From Chlorops oryzae (lineage: Eukaryota; Arthropoda; Insecta; Diptera; Chloropidae): a DNA stretch of 64,000 bases. Each line of letters opens with the position of its first letter. Position 1 is the stretch's first letter. The notes below the pieces were generated by a model. It searched no databases, was not told where the DNA came from, and saw nothing but the letters and a program-made list of their open reading frames with translations. The DNA lies in NCBI GenBank assembly GCA_020466095.1, contig CM035809.1, positions 28,694,563-28,758,562 of the forward strand, read 5' to 3'. Shown piece after piece: positions 23,038 through 35,068 of the stretch. Made by a program: the position numbers and the translations under genes.

Positions 23038-24663
23038 CCTGTATCTATCTACATTTTATCGGCACACATGGTCACCTTATAAACGCAATTCTGTAAATAA
23101 AATACCGTCGAATTTATTTAAGTCATTTCCTCAAGAAAGCTCTTAAGGCAACTCAAAGATTTCAATAATTAAGAGACAAAACAGATCGACAAGAGGATTT
23201 TCTCCAAAAACAGAACTTCACGGACACAACAAAATCTTCAACAATATGAATCGGAAGAGGAAGTAGCTTCTGTTCTCTATGTAATGTACGAAAGAATGAA
23301 ACGATCCGAAGCTCTTAACCTATAAATCCGCGCTCAAGAAACCCATAAACGCCAATCATTCAATAACATGAAGAGTCACTTATCGTCGAGTGTCGCCCAT
23401 CGTCCGCTGTGGCCACCCACTTTCCTTCGTCCAAGTGGATTATATGCTTCACTGCCATTGAAGAAACCCACCTCCTCCCTCTCCTCCTCCTCAGACGCTT
23501 TAAGTGCGAAGGAATAGTAAGAAGATAAATAAAGATAAATAAAAATAAATAAATTCAAACGAATTACAAGAAAATTACATAATTGAATCGCATTCGCAGC
23601 GATTCTCATTCAAAATGGAGCGTCGACGTCGACTGCGCTGTCCGGTTTTGTTGTGCTTTCATTTTGCTTAAAATAAATGTGTCCATTGCCATTTAAGGAG
23701 GTCTGCTTTCGCCTAATGTGGATTTGTGACCGCGTTAATTGTTTCTGTTTTTTGATTTCATGTTTTTTTTATTATTTTTCCTTTTTAGATTTGTATTTTT
23801 TTTTATTTATTTATTTTTATTTATTTATTTTTTTTTTTTTTTACCATTTCCATATTTCATTATTAATTATTAGTTGGGCTTTTTGGTCCCTCATTTTTCA
23901 CTTATAGTGAATTATTAAATTATATTATTATAGTTCACTTTTACATCCCTCGGACCACCTCCATGGACGAGAGCACTGTTCCAGTTAGAGCCGCTTAAAC
24001 GAAGCAATTCAGTGGTCTATGTACAAAAAGAAAGCATCTAAATAATATTTTCCCTCTTCATTCAGGACAAAATGAAGCTCTGGTTTACCTCTTGGACGGG
24101 TTGTTGCTTCGTCACTCCCTTTCAGATTTTATTCGATTTGCAAACGTTTCGATTCAACAGGATTTCTTGTTGATCGGGGGAAATTTTGTTGACTTTTGCC
24201 GCTTCTCTCCGTCTCTGAATGAGGCCAATAGGAGTCAGTCATGCAGTTGGGAAGTCATTCGGAAGCATAACCAGGGTAATTGTGCGTTTGCTCCGATGAG
24301 AATCCTTTCAATTCAATATCGATTTTGTTTTTCCTTTCTTTTTTTCTTTCTTTGTTGATTTCAAAATGATTTTCTTCTAAGCAAAAGAGCATTTCCAATG
24401 ATTCCATACAATATGTTGTCGTTATGCTCCATGCCTACAAATGGAACTGCTTTCCATGACCTGTTGCTGTCGACTTACGCTTTTCGCGAAAAATCACGTA
24501 CGACATGGAGAAAATATTGTAAATAGCTAAGGGCGTGTTAAGAGAAGGGGTTAAAATGGTGAGAAAATAATAAGAATGTGTTTGAATTGAGAATTTCGAG
24601 GCCGTCGAACTGGACTTTTTAAGTGCATCTCGTCTCGGGCTCTCGCAATATTGGACTTTGGGC
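23038..24663. other. gene-free stretch with simple repeats
   Basis: Contains GATAAATAAA-type runs at 23,522-23,552, a (TTTA)n/poly-T tract at about 23,795-23,842, and at about 24,635-24,665 a segment resembling 445-490. No gene recognised. Confidence 0.5.
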
Positions 24664-24917
24664 TTTATTTCAAGAAGGTCATATCTCAAAAATATCGATT
24701 TTGTGAAAGACGCGTTTAAAGTTTTCAATTCCCTTGTATTTTGATGAAAAAAGAAGATATTATACTCTTCCCATAAAGAGAGTATAATATACTTAATATT
24801 ATTAAGGACGGATACAAAATTTTTACACAATGTGAGGCCGCATGATACACAAAAATATTTCCTTATAATTAACTCAAAAATCATGTTTCTTGAGATATGA
24901 CATTCTTGAAGTAAATG
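24664..24917. repeat. inverted-repeat (foldback) element
   Basis: Left arm CAAGAAGGTCATATCTCAAA near 24,671; right arm complementary to TTCAAGAATGTCATATCTCA, ending near 24,910. A second hairpin lies in the middle (ATTATACTCT with AGAGTATAAT, 24,756-24,789). Arms are about 40 bp and imperfect. No target duplication could be fixed. Confidence 0.6.
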
Positions 24918-26877
24918 AGCGATGTGTAATGTCAAATTACCCTTAATGAACTGATTTGTTCAGCTCTTTACCTCCTGAGCTGAGATGATTTTGCTTTGAC
25001 CTTCGAGCTGCTAATTGGGTTTTTTGTTCTCCTGACGTGCTGGCATTACGCCTTCAATCAATAAATCCAGAGAATACCCAATCATAAATCACGTCATCGT
25101 ACCAAACTTTTCAAAACCAAATCAAATCTATTTTGACTAATTGATTTCGATCGATCAAAAATATCAAAGTTTACAGCATCGCCCTTGAATCTTATAAAAT
25201 CGATCTCAATCATCAAGTCGTTAAAGCGTGAACGGAAAACTGATTTATGAGTCTCTTAAGAAATCCGGCGGTACTTCAGCTAAATCATGTCGCGGCCCAC
25301 ATAATGACTGTCATAAGAAATCGTTTTGCGGTTCATAAAATAAAGTGAAATGAAACTTTTCATTCATCCATCGTAAATTCCAAACGAACGAACGAATGAA
25401 TGAACGGACTCCCGAACTCTGCAAAGAACCCCACCCGAGGCGAGTAAGTGCTCTAAAATCTTCACACCTGCCATCCCAGAGCAAAGCACGCAACTTCCTC
25501 GGATGCATATCCCTTCTTCGTCGCCATCCTTTTCGATTGTAATCGAAAGAGAATGATTCGCGCCCACCCCACCCCACCGACAGTTTGCGAAATAATGAAA
25601 ATGTCAAATCCTCAATCTCGCAACCCCGCAGACGGCACGCCACCAAACGAAAAGACAGAGACTAGGCTCCATTATTTCTTGGTTTCACGCCACAATTTGT
25701 GTGTGCTGGAATTTCTTCGTCAGCGAAGCTCATTTTCCAGTCAAGTTCACAGCGCATAAAGATGTAAGAACTCATACTATTACAAAAGCTGCCTTCCCAG
25801 CTGGAAAAAGTTTCACTATTCCGTGAGATTTTCTCACCAATTTCTAATCAAAGAGAATTTGTCGTTATCAAAATTTTATCTTTTGTCCACATTCGGAGAG
25901 GAAATCCTAAAAACATTGACATTTGACGTCAAATGGTCATTTGAAATGCCTTTTCCTATTGGGTACATTTGTTTGTTTACGGAGCATGTGGGCGCATCTG
26001 CCTGTAAGTGACTCCCAAACTTTCGATTGCGGCTTTTATCGCTTGATGAGGTGTAGTCGTACACCTTAATGCGCTATGTAAATCATTCCCATGCATAAAG
26101 ATTGTCTTCATCGATGTTTTTGTTGTTGTTGTTGTTTTTGTTATTTTTGACATGGTGGCAGCGCGTGTTCATTTCGTCTAAATAAGTAGCTGTCAATATT
26201 TGGAACGGGACTCCTGCGGTGGTACATTCGGAGGTTCTTCTATCCTTGCTTCTCTTCTTCTCTTTTTCCATGCAATTTAATGCGGATTACACGATGAGCG
26301 ACGTCACGTGGAATAGCTTCCCGGAATTTAATGGGAGCCGCGTTCTTCGCCTGCGAAAAAAATTAACCGCTTTTAAGGAAATTCTCTTTTTTTTCTTCTC
26401 TTATTTATTTTCCTTCAAGCCATTTGACATGAAGTGGTGCTTTTATCTGAGAGCACATGAAGTCAATTTAATAAAGTGAGAGAGAGTAGAGAGAGAGAGA
26501 GAGAGGAGATGAAAGGCAGTGATTAAGCCGTGTTTGTGCGCGGCGGCAGCTCTAAAAGAATTTTTAATGATATCATTTTTTTTTTACACGTAATTGCTTC
26601 TGAATGTTTTAAGGTTTATCTTGTGATTAAACGATTGGCTTACCAAATATTTGTGAATTCTGATACCTTCTCGTTAATGCTTTTTTATGGATTTAAGGGC
26701 TCAATAAAATAGGATCACTTACACAAAATCTCTATCATTTATTTAGAGTTCCACATGAGTCAATTATGAGTCCTAGTTTGAGTGCGATCACAGGTAGGAG
26801 TTCCAAATGAGGGATTGTGTTACCCTCCCTACTAACAGGGTCCCATCCAGCTTTTTTGCCGCTCTGGGCGAAAGCAA
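24918..26877. other. gene-free stretch
   Basis: No gene recognised. It includes a TTGTTGTTGTTGTTGTTT run at 26,119-26,136 and a (GA)n microsatellite at 26,476-26,512. The ORF at 25,311-25,646 (minus) has no family signature. Confidence 0.4.
26476..26512 (+). repeat. (GA)n microsatellite
   Basis: GAGAGAGA interrupted once by GTA. Confidence 0.9.
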
Positions 26878-26879
26878 TA

Positions 26880-27520
26880 CAGTAGTTTCGCTATATAAGA
26901 AAGTCGATTTTTCAAGAAATTTCATTCTTATATCCGGTTTTTTCTTATATAAGAACCCGTTTATAAGAAAATTCTTTCTTATTTTAATGAAATTTAGATG
27001 CCGGATGGCGTTCCTTTTACTTGATTAAGATGATTTTTATTCGAAGACGCTCTTACGACGTGTTCCTCGTTCGCCAGCAAAATTATAGAAGAAGGAATAT
27101 GTCTCTTTCAGACGTCAAGAGCTAACTTATAATACGACAGTTAAAGCTATACTTATAGTTAATGACTAACCCTACGTTTACACTAGATACATTTATTAGG
27201 CACAATTTTCAATTAATTACATTATTTTAAAAAAACCGTTTATAAGAAAATTTTTTCCTATATAAACTACCGATATTTGAAAATAGGGATGTTAAATTTT
27301 TGATAAAAACCAAGTTTCTTATATAAAAAATTTTTTCATACAAAAAGAGTTTTTGGTTTTGGTTAACAGTTTCTTTAAGGAGGGTTTTTCTTATATACGA
27401 GTTTCTTATATACAAACATTTTAGTACAGAGCTTAATATAAATGGACTTGGTGCCCTGAGATTCCTTTCTTAAAAGCGGGGTTTTCTTATAAACGAGTTT
27501 CTTATATAGCGAAACTACTG
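26880..27520. mobile_element. pogo-type MITE (641 bp), TA target duplication
   Basis: Left end CAGTAGTTTCGCTATATAAG and right end its exact complement, extended by three further matching bases. It is flanked by TA on both sides (26,878-26,879; 27,521-27,522). CAGT ends with TA duplication are usual for pogo/Tigger relatives in Tc1/mariner. The interior is full of short CTTATATAAGAAA-like motifs in both orientations (for example near 26,950, 27,240, 27,320, 27,400 and 27,490). It looks like a long multi-hairpin and has no transposase frame. Confidence 0.85.
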
Positions 27521-27522
27521 TA

Positions 27523-29274
27523 TTTTCTTCTCGCAGTGCTTGGCATTCCCTAAATGGCGGCATGTTTACTCATAGATACATATGTGTCGAAATGGTAAGA
27601 AAATTGTTCTCTATAGAGTCTAAAAGCTTTCAATTATTTCCATTATCGACAACTTATCTCCCATCAAATGCCACAGCTATTTTAAATATGAAAGAATCTT
27701 AATTTTTATGAGATTCCATAAGCTCGTTTTTGCATATTTCTTGCTTGCTTACTTAATTTCAATGGCTATGGCCCTTTCCTCGCCACGTTCTCTTCATTCT
27801 CTTCATCGCATCCTTTTCTTTCATCTTCATATTGTAGCTTTATTTCCTCTTTTCCCCTTCATATTTACTCTCAGCTCAGCTGAATGTGGCCACCGTGGCC
27901 TATTATTCTTCATGTACAGAGGAATTTGACGTTGCTCATTTTAAGGTTCTGCGGTCCAAGGATGCCCGCCTGCTCATCTTTACGCCCCACTTATGAACTT
28001 TCCAGCAGCTGTGTACTGTCTATGTTTTATCCCTGGATCTCTGTCCCCGTCTCTCTCGCTCTCTCTCTCACTCAAACACACACACTTCCTCCCATTCGAC
28101 TATGGCAATGCGGTTTGTTCGTTTTTTTCGCTCCTACGACTGTCACCGCACGTTCACCGCATTCACCTATGTTATGAGGGCATGAGTTAACAACATTTGT
28201 AGTTGGCACCCTGCTCCTTTTAGCCTCATTACGGCTTTGTATAATTACTGACGCTCATTTGAATTCGCCCTTGCCCTCGCCTGCGACTTCGTGACTTCGT
28301 TCGCCCGCTGTTCCGCGTCCTCATTGCAAATTCAAAGTGCTCCGTGACAGTTATCCGGGTTTGAGTGTGTTTATACGAGCTAAGCACGCTGCGGACAAGG
28401 TTGCGAGGATGATGGCACCGCGTGACAGTTATTGCCGGCTCTATCTATTCTCTTGTCGTCATATTTTGTTTGTTTGTTTGTTTTCCCCAGCCTTATGCGC
28501 CCTTTTTATTAAAATAATAATTTTCCCATGGACTCCATCCTAGCTAAGGCGGCGCTAATCCATCCACGCTGCTCTATTGTACTTAAGAAAAGTGACCTTT
28601 TTACTTTTCGAAATCCTCATCTCATTTCCATTAAGTGGCAGAACTACAGTTTGAATTGCTTGTGTCCAGGGCTTTCGCATTTTATATATATGTAGGTAGG
28701 TATATAAGTATTATTTTTTTGTGCGAAGTGTGAGGCTTTTGAAGTCTATGTGTGAAAGTTCCCACGCGTATTACGTGTGCCCGAAGGAGCACAAATTGGA
28801 AAACGGCGAAAGCTGTGCTGTGAGGAGCAGATTGAGGTGGTGGAAATGGAAATGGAAGGCTTCTAAAGGTGAACGTCAAGGTGAAAGCGCGCCTCTCGAA
28901 CGAATGCCATTTAAAAATTGGTTGTCAAACTTGAAAGGCTCTTGAAGGAATTTTCGTCGGCTCTCCTCTCCTCGAAACGAGTGGTAATTATTTGTGGAAA
29001 GAGCTTAAGCCAAGCGTTGCGGAAGACTTCTTGTTCAAAGTAGGTATAAATTAATTCCTCCCATCTTTTTGGTTCGCTTAAATTAAGTAAATGGGTTAAA
29101 TTTGCTTCACGAACTTTCAGTCGAAAGTTGCCAACAATTCAAGGAATTTTTTGGAAATTTTTTTGGTCTTGGCAGATGTGGCTATATTTCGTGACTCTGA
29201 CTTTCAGTGCCTTTGAAGTAGAGATATTTGAGAGGCGATATTTGAAAAAGTATCGACTTCGGCAATACTGATGG
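27523..29274. other. gene-free stretch
   Basis: CTCTTCATTCTCTTCATCG-type pyrimidine runs at about 27,785-27,860 and CT/CA runs at 28,045-28,085. ORFs at 27,884-28,177 and 28,721-28,945 have no recognisable content. No RNA gene or promoter identified. Confidence 0.4.
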
Positions 29275-29350
29275 ATCTCAGTGTCGAGATGTTTGGTTGT
29301 GATGCCAAATTGCAAATCAAGAGGTTCTGGGTTCAAATCCCAGCTGAGAG
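29275..29350 (+). pseudogene. tRNA-Cys-like sequence (GCA anticodon position)
   Basis: A tRNA-sized 76-nt stretch. The 3' half reads TTGCAAATCAAGAGG and then GGTTCAAATCC, as in eukaryotic tRNA-Cys(GCA), with the anticodon at 29,312-29,314. The T-arm stem pairs fully (CTGGG/CCCAG) and the acceptor ends pair (TCTCAG/CTGAGA). The anticodon stem is broken (about 2 of 5 pairs) and the D-arm is aberrant. It is therefore a pseudogene or the tRNA-derived head of a SINE. A partly similar sequence lies on the minus strand at 39,574-39,644. Confidence 0.5.
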
Positions 29351-29441
29351 CGTGTATGTTTGTGTCGTTTTTTTATGTTTCTGTTCCTTTTTCTTTCCCT
29401 TAATGGTGGCAGCCACACTAACCAAACCAAATCTAACCTGT

Positions 29442-29770
29442 TAGAGGAAGTTTAGAGAGTTATTGGACCGAAAACCAAAAAAATCCGAAAAATTCATGGC
29501 GGCCGATTTGGACGAAAATTTATATATAGAATAAGTGAAAAATTCTAAGAATTTAAGCACAAAAATTTTGTTTTAAAAACTGGTCCTTTTTGGACCAGTT
29601 TGGAACTAGACCAAAACTAGACTAGTTGTAATCAGTTTTTTGAAAAAATTTTGACGCCAAAATTCTAAGAATTTTTCACTTATTCTATATATAAATTTTC
29701 ATCCAAATCGGACGCCATGAATTTTTGGATTTTTTTGGTTTTCGGTCCATAACTCTCCAAACTTCCTCTA
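29442..29770. mobile_element. MITE with ~112-bp inverted arms (329 bp)
   Basis: Arms 29,442-29,554 and 29,660-29,770 are inverted repeats of about 110 bp differing at only a handful of positions. Both start TAGAGGAAGTTTRGAGAGTT. The 105-bp loop has its own small inverted repeat (AACTGGTCC/GGACCAGTT at about 29,579-29,603). No clear target duplication was seen. Its RNA would fold into an almost uninterrupted hairpin. Confidence 0.85.
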
Positions 29771-30929
29771 GCCCTTTTCCTTTTATTTAAATTTTGATTG
29801 TTCCATGCATTTGAGGACGTCTTTGATTTCCTCTACACCAACATGCAGAAATTTTCCATATGCATTTTTTTTTTAAAGATGTAATTAGCAAATTTTCTCC
29901 AATAAAAATTTCCAAGACTTGCTTGAGCAGAGCCCGACAATAATAAGTGAGCAGCCTTCACCGATAATTGCTTAATTGGCAGCAAATTGGCTTGGCTTTT
30001 GTTGCGCAAATTTCTCTCAATTGACGTAAAATACTCACTCACACACTTAAATTGGCTCAAAAAATGTGGCCCCAAAAAGAGGTGTGCGGCGTTTTGGAAC
30101 TGAACTATCCCGATAGAGATGTTGAGCAAAATTGCATACTTGGCACAAAATGCTGCTGTGAAGCCCTTACATCTTCCATTTTCTTCGCCCATTTCATGCT
30201 TGTCAGTCCTGACTATGTGCCAAGAGTCGAAAGAAAGCAATGACCGCCTACAGAAGCATTGACACCCTGCGAAGACAACAAAAACAACAACAAGTGAGAG
30301 GGAAAAGCACACGGACGTGAAAGTGGACATGGATATGGACATGGCAACGAATGGTAAAGCGCAGGAAAATGCAATGAAATTGTCGGAAATAATTTTTAGG
30401 TCAGTTCGGAAATAAAATAGCATCGTTGGCCGATGCTCTCTTCCTTTCCGACTTAAGCTTGCCTGATTGTGTCTCTTGCAAGCATTTAATTTACGAGCAG
30501 AAATAGTGTTGAGTGCTCTGCATCTTTTTGTGTGTTGCCAGCTTTTTTCATATCATTCTTTTTTTTTTAAATAAAATGTTTTCATTTCATTCTTCAATTT
30601 GCATAGATTTCTTGAATTTTAGGTACATTTCAATTTAAAGAGGAGCTATTTCTGCTCCAATCCTCCCACATAATCATTTCTTTAACAATTCTTTGTTGCC
30701 CACTTTGCTGTGCGTAATCCTCTTACGGAAAATTGTGTTTCACCGTATCGGGTAGAAATATTCTCCAAATTATTGACGTTGTCGTTGAGTTGTCGAAAAT
30801 AAAGGAGTGTCGGCTCCCTTCTAGCCAAGGTCGGCTTATGTATAATAGCACACATTTTCCACAAGTGGTGCAAAAACAAATTTTTGTTCCATTTCTTTAT
30901 AAAATACATACATACATACTTGAAATCTA
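29771..30929. other. gene-free stretch
   Basis: The longest frame (29,833-30,423, minus, 196 codons) has no recognisable domain, and its composition looks like chance translation. No other element identified. Confidence 0.4.
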
Positions 30930-31069
30930 ATCGGAGGGAGACAGACAAACACTGATCATTTTCACATGCATTTTGTTTTTTTTGTATTTCGACTGGTTCC
31001 GATTGTTACACACACACAACAACACAAACGCAATATACTCTCGGCACAGAATGTGTCGAGTATAATAAT
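30930..31069 (+). repeat. GTCY-type dispersed repeat, 3'-end fragment (copy 2)
   Basis: Matches the last ~170 bp of the copy at 10,952-11,817: GACAGACA, CTGATCATTTTC, TTTCGACTGGTTC, GTTACACACA, AACGCAATATACTCTCG and GTGTCGAGTATAATAAT. The 5' part is missing. Confidence 0.75.
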
Positions 31070-31211
31070 GTGCTCTGACTGAAATCTTGGAGCCTTACTT
31101 TTTACTCATAAACTAACTACCGAAAGAGAAGAGAGCAAGACAAAAAGTTTTTTCCAATAGAGATGTGTCTAGTTATCGAAACGTTATCGAACGAAAAAAA
31201 GGGACTTAGAT

Positions 31212-31589
31212 TTAACCCACTAGGCATGATGCTCGATGACCATGCTGGTAGACACGATGTTCATTGATGTTACTGCAGAGACTTCGCATCAACCTTAATT
31301 TCCGCAACAGTATTGAAAAATCCATATTAGCCAAAACGCGCCTATTGAATTTATTTATGATGGCATCCGAAGCATGGACATTAACATGAAATGCCTCGTT
31401 TGCAAAGCCATCATCAAACGTTGCGTAAAATTTTGCTGGCAAAATGGCCAGCTTTTTTTTACTATGCTTACCTACATATTCCAAAAAACGGTCCATTACT
31501 CGTTGTAGATGAGTCGCAGCCGGATCAACGCACTCAAACCTCACAGTAGTAGTCCCCGCCCGCAAGTGAGGCGACAATGTTTTGATCAT
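31212..31589 (-). other. unrecognised 125-codon ORF
   Basis: The frame has balanced, protein-like composition (FECVDPAATHLQRVMDRFLE, later FYATFDDGFANEAF) and no simple repeats, unlike most frames nearby. I cannot assign it to a family. A GTAGGTAAGCATAG string inside it (minus strand) resembles a splice donor, so it could be part of an exon. It ends 140 bp from the GTCY-type fragment. It could be a host exon, a captured transposon fragment or chance. Confidence 0.25.
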
Positions 31590-33512
31590 GAGCTATCCGC
31601 TTTGCGCTGGGAGCACAGATTTTAACAGAAATGTAATTACCGATTGCCGGCCATTGAAATGTAAGGCTTTGAGTCGCTCAGTGAATCGATTGCAATCTAC
31701 TTGCCGATGAATCGTTATTCCGTGTCAACCAGTTGCACATTACACGAGCATATCAAAAAATCCGAAAATCCGTAAATGCGGTTTGTTCTCTGAAAATCCA
31801 CACATTTTCATATTCATTTTCATGCGGACCGAGCTGCCTATCCAGCTTGCAGCAGCCGCAAAAGATAATCGCCTGGCCGTACATCACCTCGCCTCGTTTC
31901 GCCTTCTCGGCTTGTCGTCTACAGGATATGGAAGCACAATGATGATGATGTTTTCAACGAACAGCAGGGGGCGACAGTGCGGCAAAGGAGTCGGTAACGT
32001 TTCAGATAATTCCATGTGCTTGCGAGAATAGTTTCGAGGGAAAGATTAATGGTTTGGTTATGAGTGGCAAGTCAATTATTTTCTTCATTCTGAAAGCGGA
32101 AAACTTGGAGTCATCACGATTTGCAGATTATCCGTTGTAATTTCCCAATGGAAAATGGAATTTAAGGCATAAGAAATCATTGCGAATCTTTTTTTGTAAC
32201 AAGTAATTTAAGGGCCGTTCAATTGTATTGGGCATAAGGTATAAGGTGATGATGACCAGCCATTGGGTATCTGCAGAGATGTGTAGGCGTTTCAGGTAAT
32301 CTTAAATGGCTCCTAAGCCATTTTAAGACCAATGACTCAGGCGCGTATGGAGGGAGTGCTGCCGTTGGTTCAAACTCCCTCCGAAATAAGAGAGAATTCT
32401 AAAGCAACCTGAGACCATTGTCACGATGTTTTGAAATGCAAAACCCCCTCCCGCCTGCTTACACTGAACCCAGTTCCCCTTCTTCAACTTTTCGCGCTAT
32501 GGTAGGATCTTAAATATACATCAGCGTTGCCACACTTTGCCCGCATTCGATTTTTGGCCTTATATTTAAATCTCCCACCGGGACATTAAAAATCCCGATT
32601 TCTTACAAGGTGCCATTCAAGTATTACGTAAGCACCATTAGGGTGGGGGGTCTGTGAAGGAAGGGGTTTCCGATTTGCTTATTTTTGCTATTTTACATGA
32701 GGTATCGCATATTAAAACTTTGCCTGGACACCTTTTATTTAGTCCTGGCGAAAATCATATTTTTTTATTTTAGGTATTTTTTTTGGGGCGAATTAGAAAA
32801 TATACCGCTTTGTATGTGACTTCAATTGGCAACTCTGGTTGCATATATACATAGGTCTAGGCGCAGAAAAACTTGAGGAAATTTAATTTTAAAGTCTCTC
32901 AGTCTCATTTGTTTATTTGTGTGTCAGGAAGCTCCGCTGGGGTGAGGAGCCGTGGATGCAGCCGTGCGGAGCGAGTTGACTCTGAGGATACGAAATGCGA
33001 ATCGCATTTACAGTGCGAGCATGTAATAAAAACACTTGTTCCGTTGCGCTAACACATCCTTTCGCAACCCCCTCCCGCTTCAATTTATCCTCCGCTGTTT
33101 GTTTTAATGAGGCTGAATGTATTTTACGGCGCTGGAGTTAATTGCTTCGTTGATATTTTGTTTTCTTTCAATTTTGCTGTTTCTATTGTTAAAACCTAAA
33201 GCTATGCGGAAGGTGAGAAGCTGGGTTTCATGACAACCCAATGGGATGAATTTTTTACTATTTGGTACTTTTGGTACTTTGGATGTAGAATTAAAGGAAC
33301 GACAATGATTGCTTATATGAATGCCTGATTCATGTATTATTTAAATATGTATGTTTTATACTTTTGGAATCCTGAATATTCTTGGTTAACACGATCACTT
33401 AGCTGGTATCCTGGCAACATTTAAAAAAAATTTTTTTTTTTGATAAGCTAACCACAAGTGGCAACAACAGAGGGCTTGCCATTATAATTTTTTTATGAAC
33501 TGTTAAGGTATA
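31590..33512. other. gene-free stretch
   Basis: A small hairpin (CTTAAATGGCT/AGCCATTTTAAG) lies at about 32,303-32,330. No coding or RNA gene recognised. Confidence 0.4.
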
Positions 33513-34078
33513 AAGTAGAGCTAGATAACTATCGAAAGTTGCGACCATCGATAGTCTGATTAGTCGATATTCTGAACCATCGATAATATCGATAGTAGCT
33601 TCTATCAGAAGATATATATTAAAATTCAAACTATCTCGCATTGGAAAATTGCTAGTAGTTTCAATTCAGCATGTTTGAGCTGTTAAAATATTTAAATATC
33701 CACCATTTTTTGTTTTAAATTTAAAAAATAATGGTGGTTCATAGCAAAAGCTTCAAACTAGCATAAAACATGGTGAAAAAGTATACTTCTTCAATTTATA
33801 TCCAGTAGGAATATACATGAGGCGAATTTTAAAGTCTTTCTTAGTCAATTTTCTATCCATACTTTGTAACCATAGCAAACGCAGTTTAGAATAACGGCTC
33901 ATTCTCATTTGGTTTATAAAATGGCATACATGTATAAGACTCGCAGTATTTCTGCAAATTTTCGCACGACGTGAAGTGGTAAGGATATGTGTAAAACTTT
34001 TTTGATAATGGGTTTTTTATTGTTAGGTGGGGAGCTATCAATATTCGATAGCTCGATCATCGATATTTCGATAAACAG

Positions 34079-34130
34079 TAGTTTTAATAATCGATAGTTT
34101 TAATAATCGATAGTTTTAATAATCGATAAT
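34079..34130 (+). repeat. 16-bp tandem repeat containing TCGAT
   Basis: About three and a half units of AGTTTTAATAATCGAT inside the TATCGATA-rich element. Confidence 0.9.
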
Positions 34131-34347
34131 ATCAAAAATCTATAGATCGATAATCAATAATTTTAAAAATCGATCATTTTAATTATCGATATTTAATAAG
34201 AGATAATTTTGATAATCGATAGTTTCGATAATGAATAATTTTTATAATCGAAAGTTGCATTTTCGAGCGACCGTCGCCCTAATCTAAACAAGAGCAATTT
34301 TTGGAATCTGTCTTAAAAAAAATCACTCTCTGTCACTGCCAGATTTA

Positions 34348-34875
34348 TAGTGCGTTTCCATATGGTGTTATTTACATGTTAAAGGAGGCTTTCGTGTTAA
34401 GGGCCTTTAACATCATGTATGTACGTGTTTTCCATACAAATTCTTAACACGAAAGCCATGTTATTCTCAATAAACCGGTAACACCTCATTCGATAAGAAA
34501 ATATCGATTTATCGTATCGAAATTCGTGCATATCTAACTGTCAAAATGAAATAAAAACAAAAAGCGACAATGGAAGGTAAAATAAACTTTGTTTAATAAT
34601 TTTGTAATGTTTTTTAAACGATTTTGACAAAATTTCCTTTGAATACGTATGTGAGCCAGGTATATTCTGCTCCATCAAGTGTAATTTCCGTTTCAAATGA
34701 AAAAGGTCTCCAGATATAAAAATGTACTGATTTTAGCGCTTAAAAGCTGACACCCTACTTGCAATTGAAATAACGAACATCAACTTTAAAACCTTCGAGA
34801 ATGTGCAAGTGAAACGGTATTTAAATCGATGTGTTAAAGCTAACACTTCAAATTTAACACCATTGAAACGTACTA
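34348..34875. mobile_element. PIF/Harbinger-type MITE nested in the TATCGATA element (528 bp)
   Basis: The ends are imperfect inverted repeats, TAGTGCGTTTCCATATGGTG and TAGTACGTTTCAATGGTGTT, flanked by TTA on both sides (34,345-34,347; 34,876-34,878). The second TATCGATA element supplies the empty site: its sequence runs from GTCACCGCCAG into CCTTTAAAATGCT without this insert. A 3-bp TTA duplication and GTGCGTTT ends fit PIF/Harbinger. A further hairpin lies inside (GGCTTTCGTGTTAAG with CTTAACACGAAAGCC, 34,388-34,457). Confidence 0.75.
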
Positions 34876-35068
34876 TTACCTTTCAAAGCTAAAATAAATG
34901 TCAATGAATCAAAACTATCGATAGTCTTGAGAAAAAACCATAGATGTTTTAAAAAAATTGAGTGCTATCGATTGTTAATCCAGCTCAAGTTTGAAGACGT
35001 CTCTAATTAAGTCGCTTTCTAGTTATTAGTCGAATAATAGATTCGTCTTTTTTATGACCTGAAATTAC

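Larger units (their letters stand above)
33513..34987 (+). mobile_element. TATCGATA-rich element, copy 1
   Basis: Starts TAGAGCTAGATAACTATCG. Its right end is roughly complementary (the complement of the end reads TGAGCTGGATTAACAATCG). It is packed with CGATA/TATCGAT motifs at 33,530-33,600, 34,040-34,260 and 34,910-34,975. A second copy in the same orientation lies at 61,354-62,190, matching through CATGTTTGAGCTGTTAAAAT, TGCATTTTCGAGCGAC and CTCTGTCACTGCCAG. This copy is interrupted by the MITE at 34,348-34,875. No transposase is visible, so it is non-autonomous. Confidence 0.7.

Noticed and set aside
24435..24935. 166-codon minus-strand ORF
   Set aside because: It lies across the inverted-repeat element at 24,664-24,917 and has no protein-like motif.
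29833..30423. 196-codon minus-strand ORF
   Set aside because: No recognisable domain; hydrophobic runs look like translation of T-rich sequence. No partner or splice context.
33399..33641. 80-codon minus-strand ORF
   Set aside because: It overlaps the CGATA-motif cluster and is not open in the second element copy.
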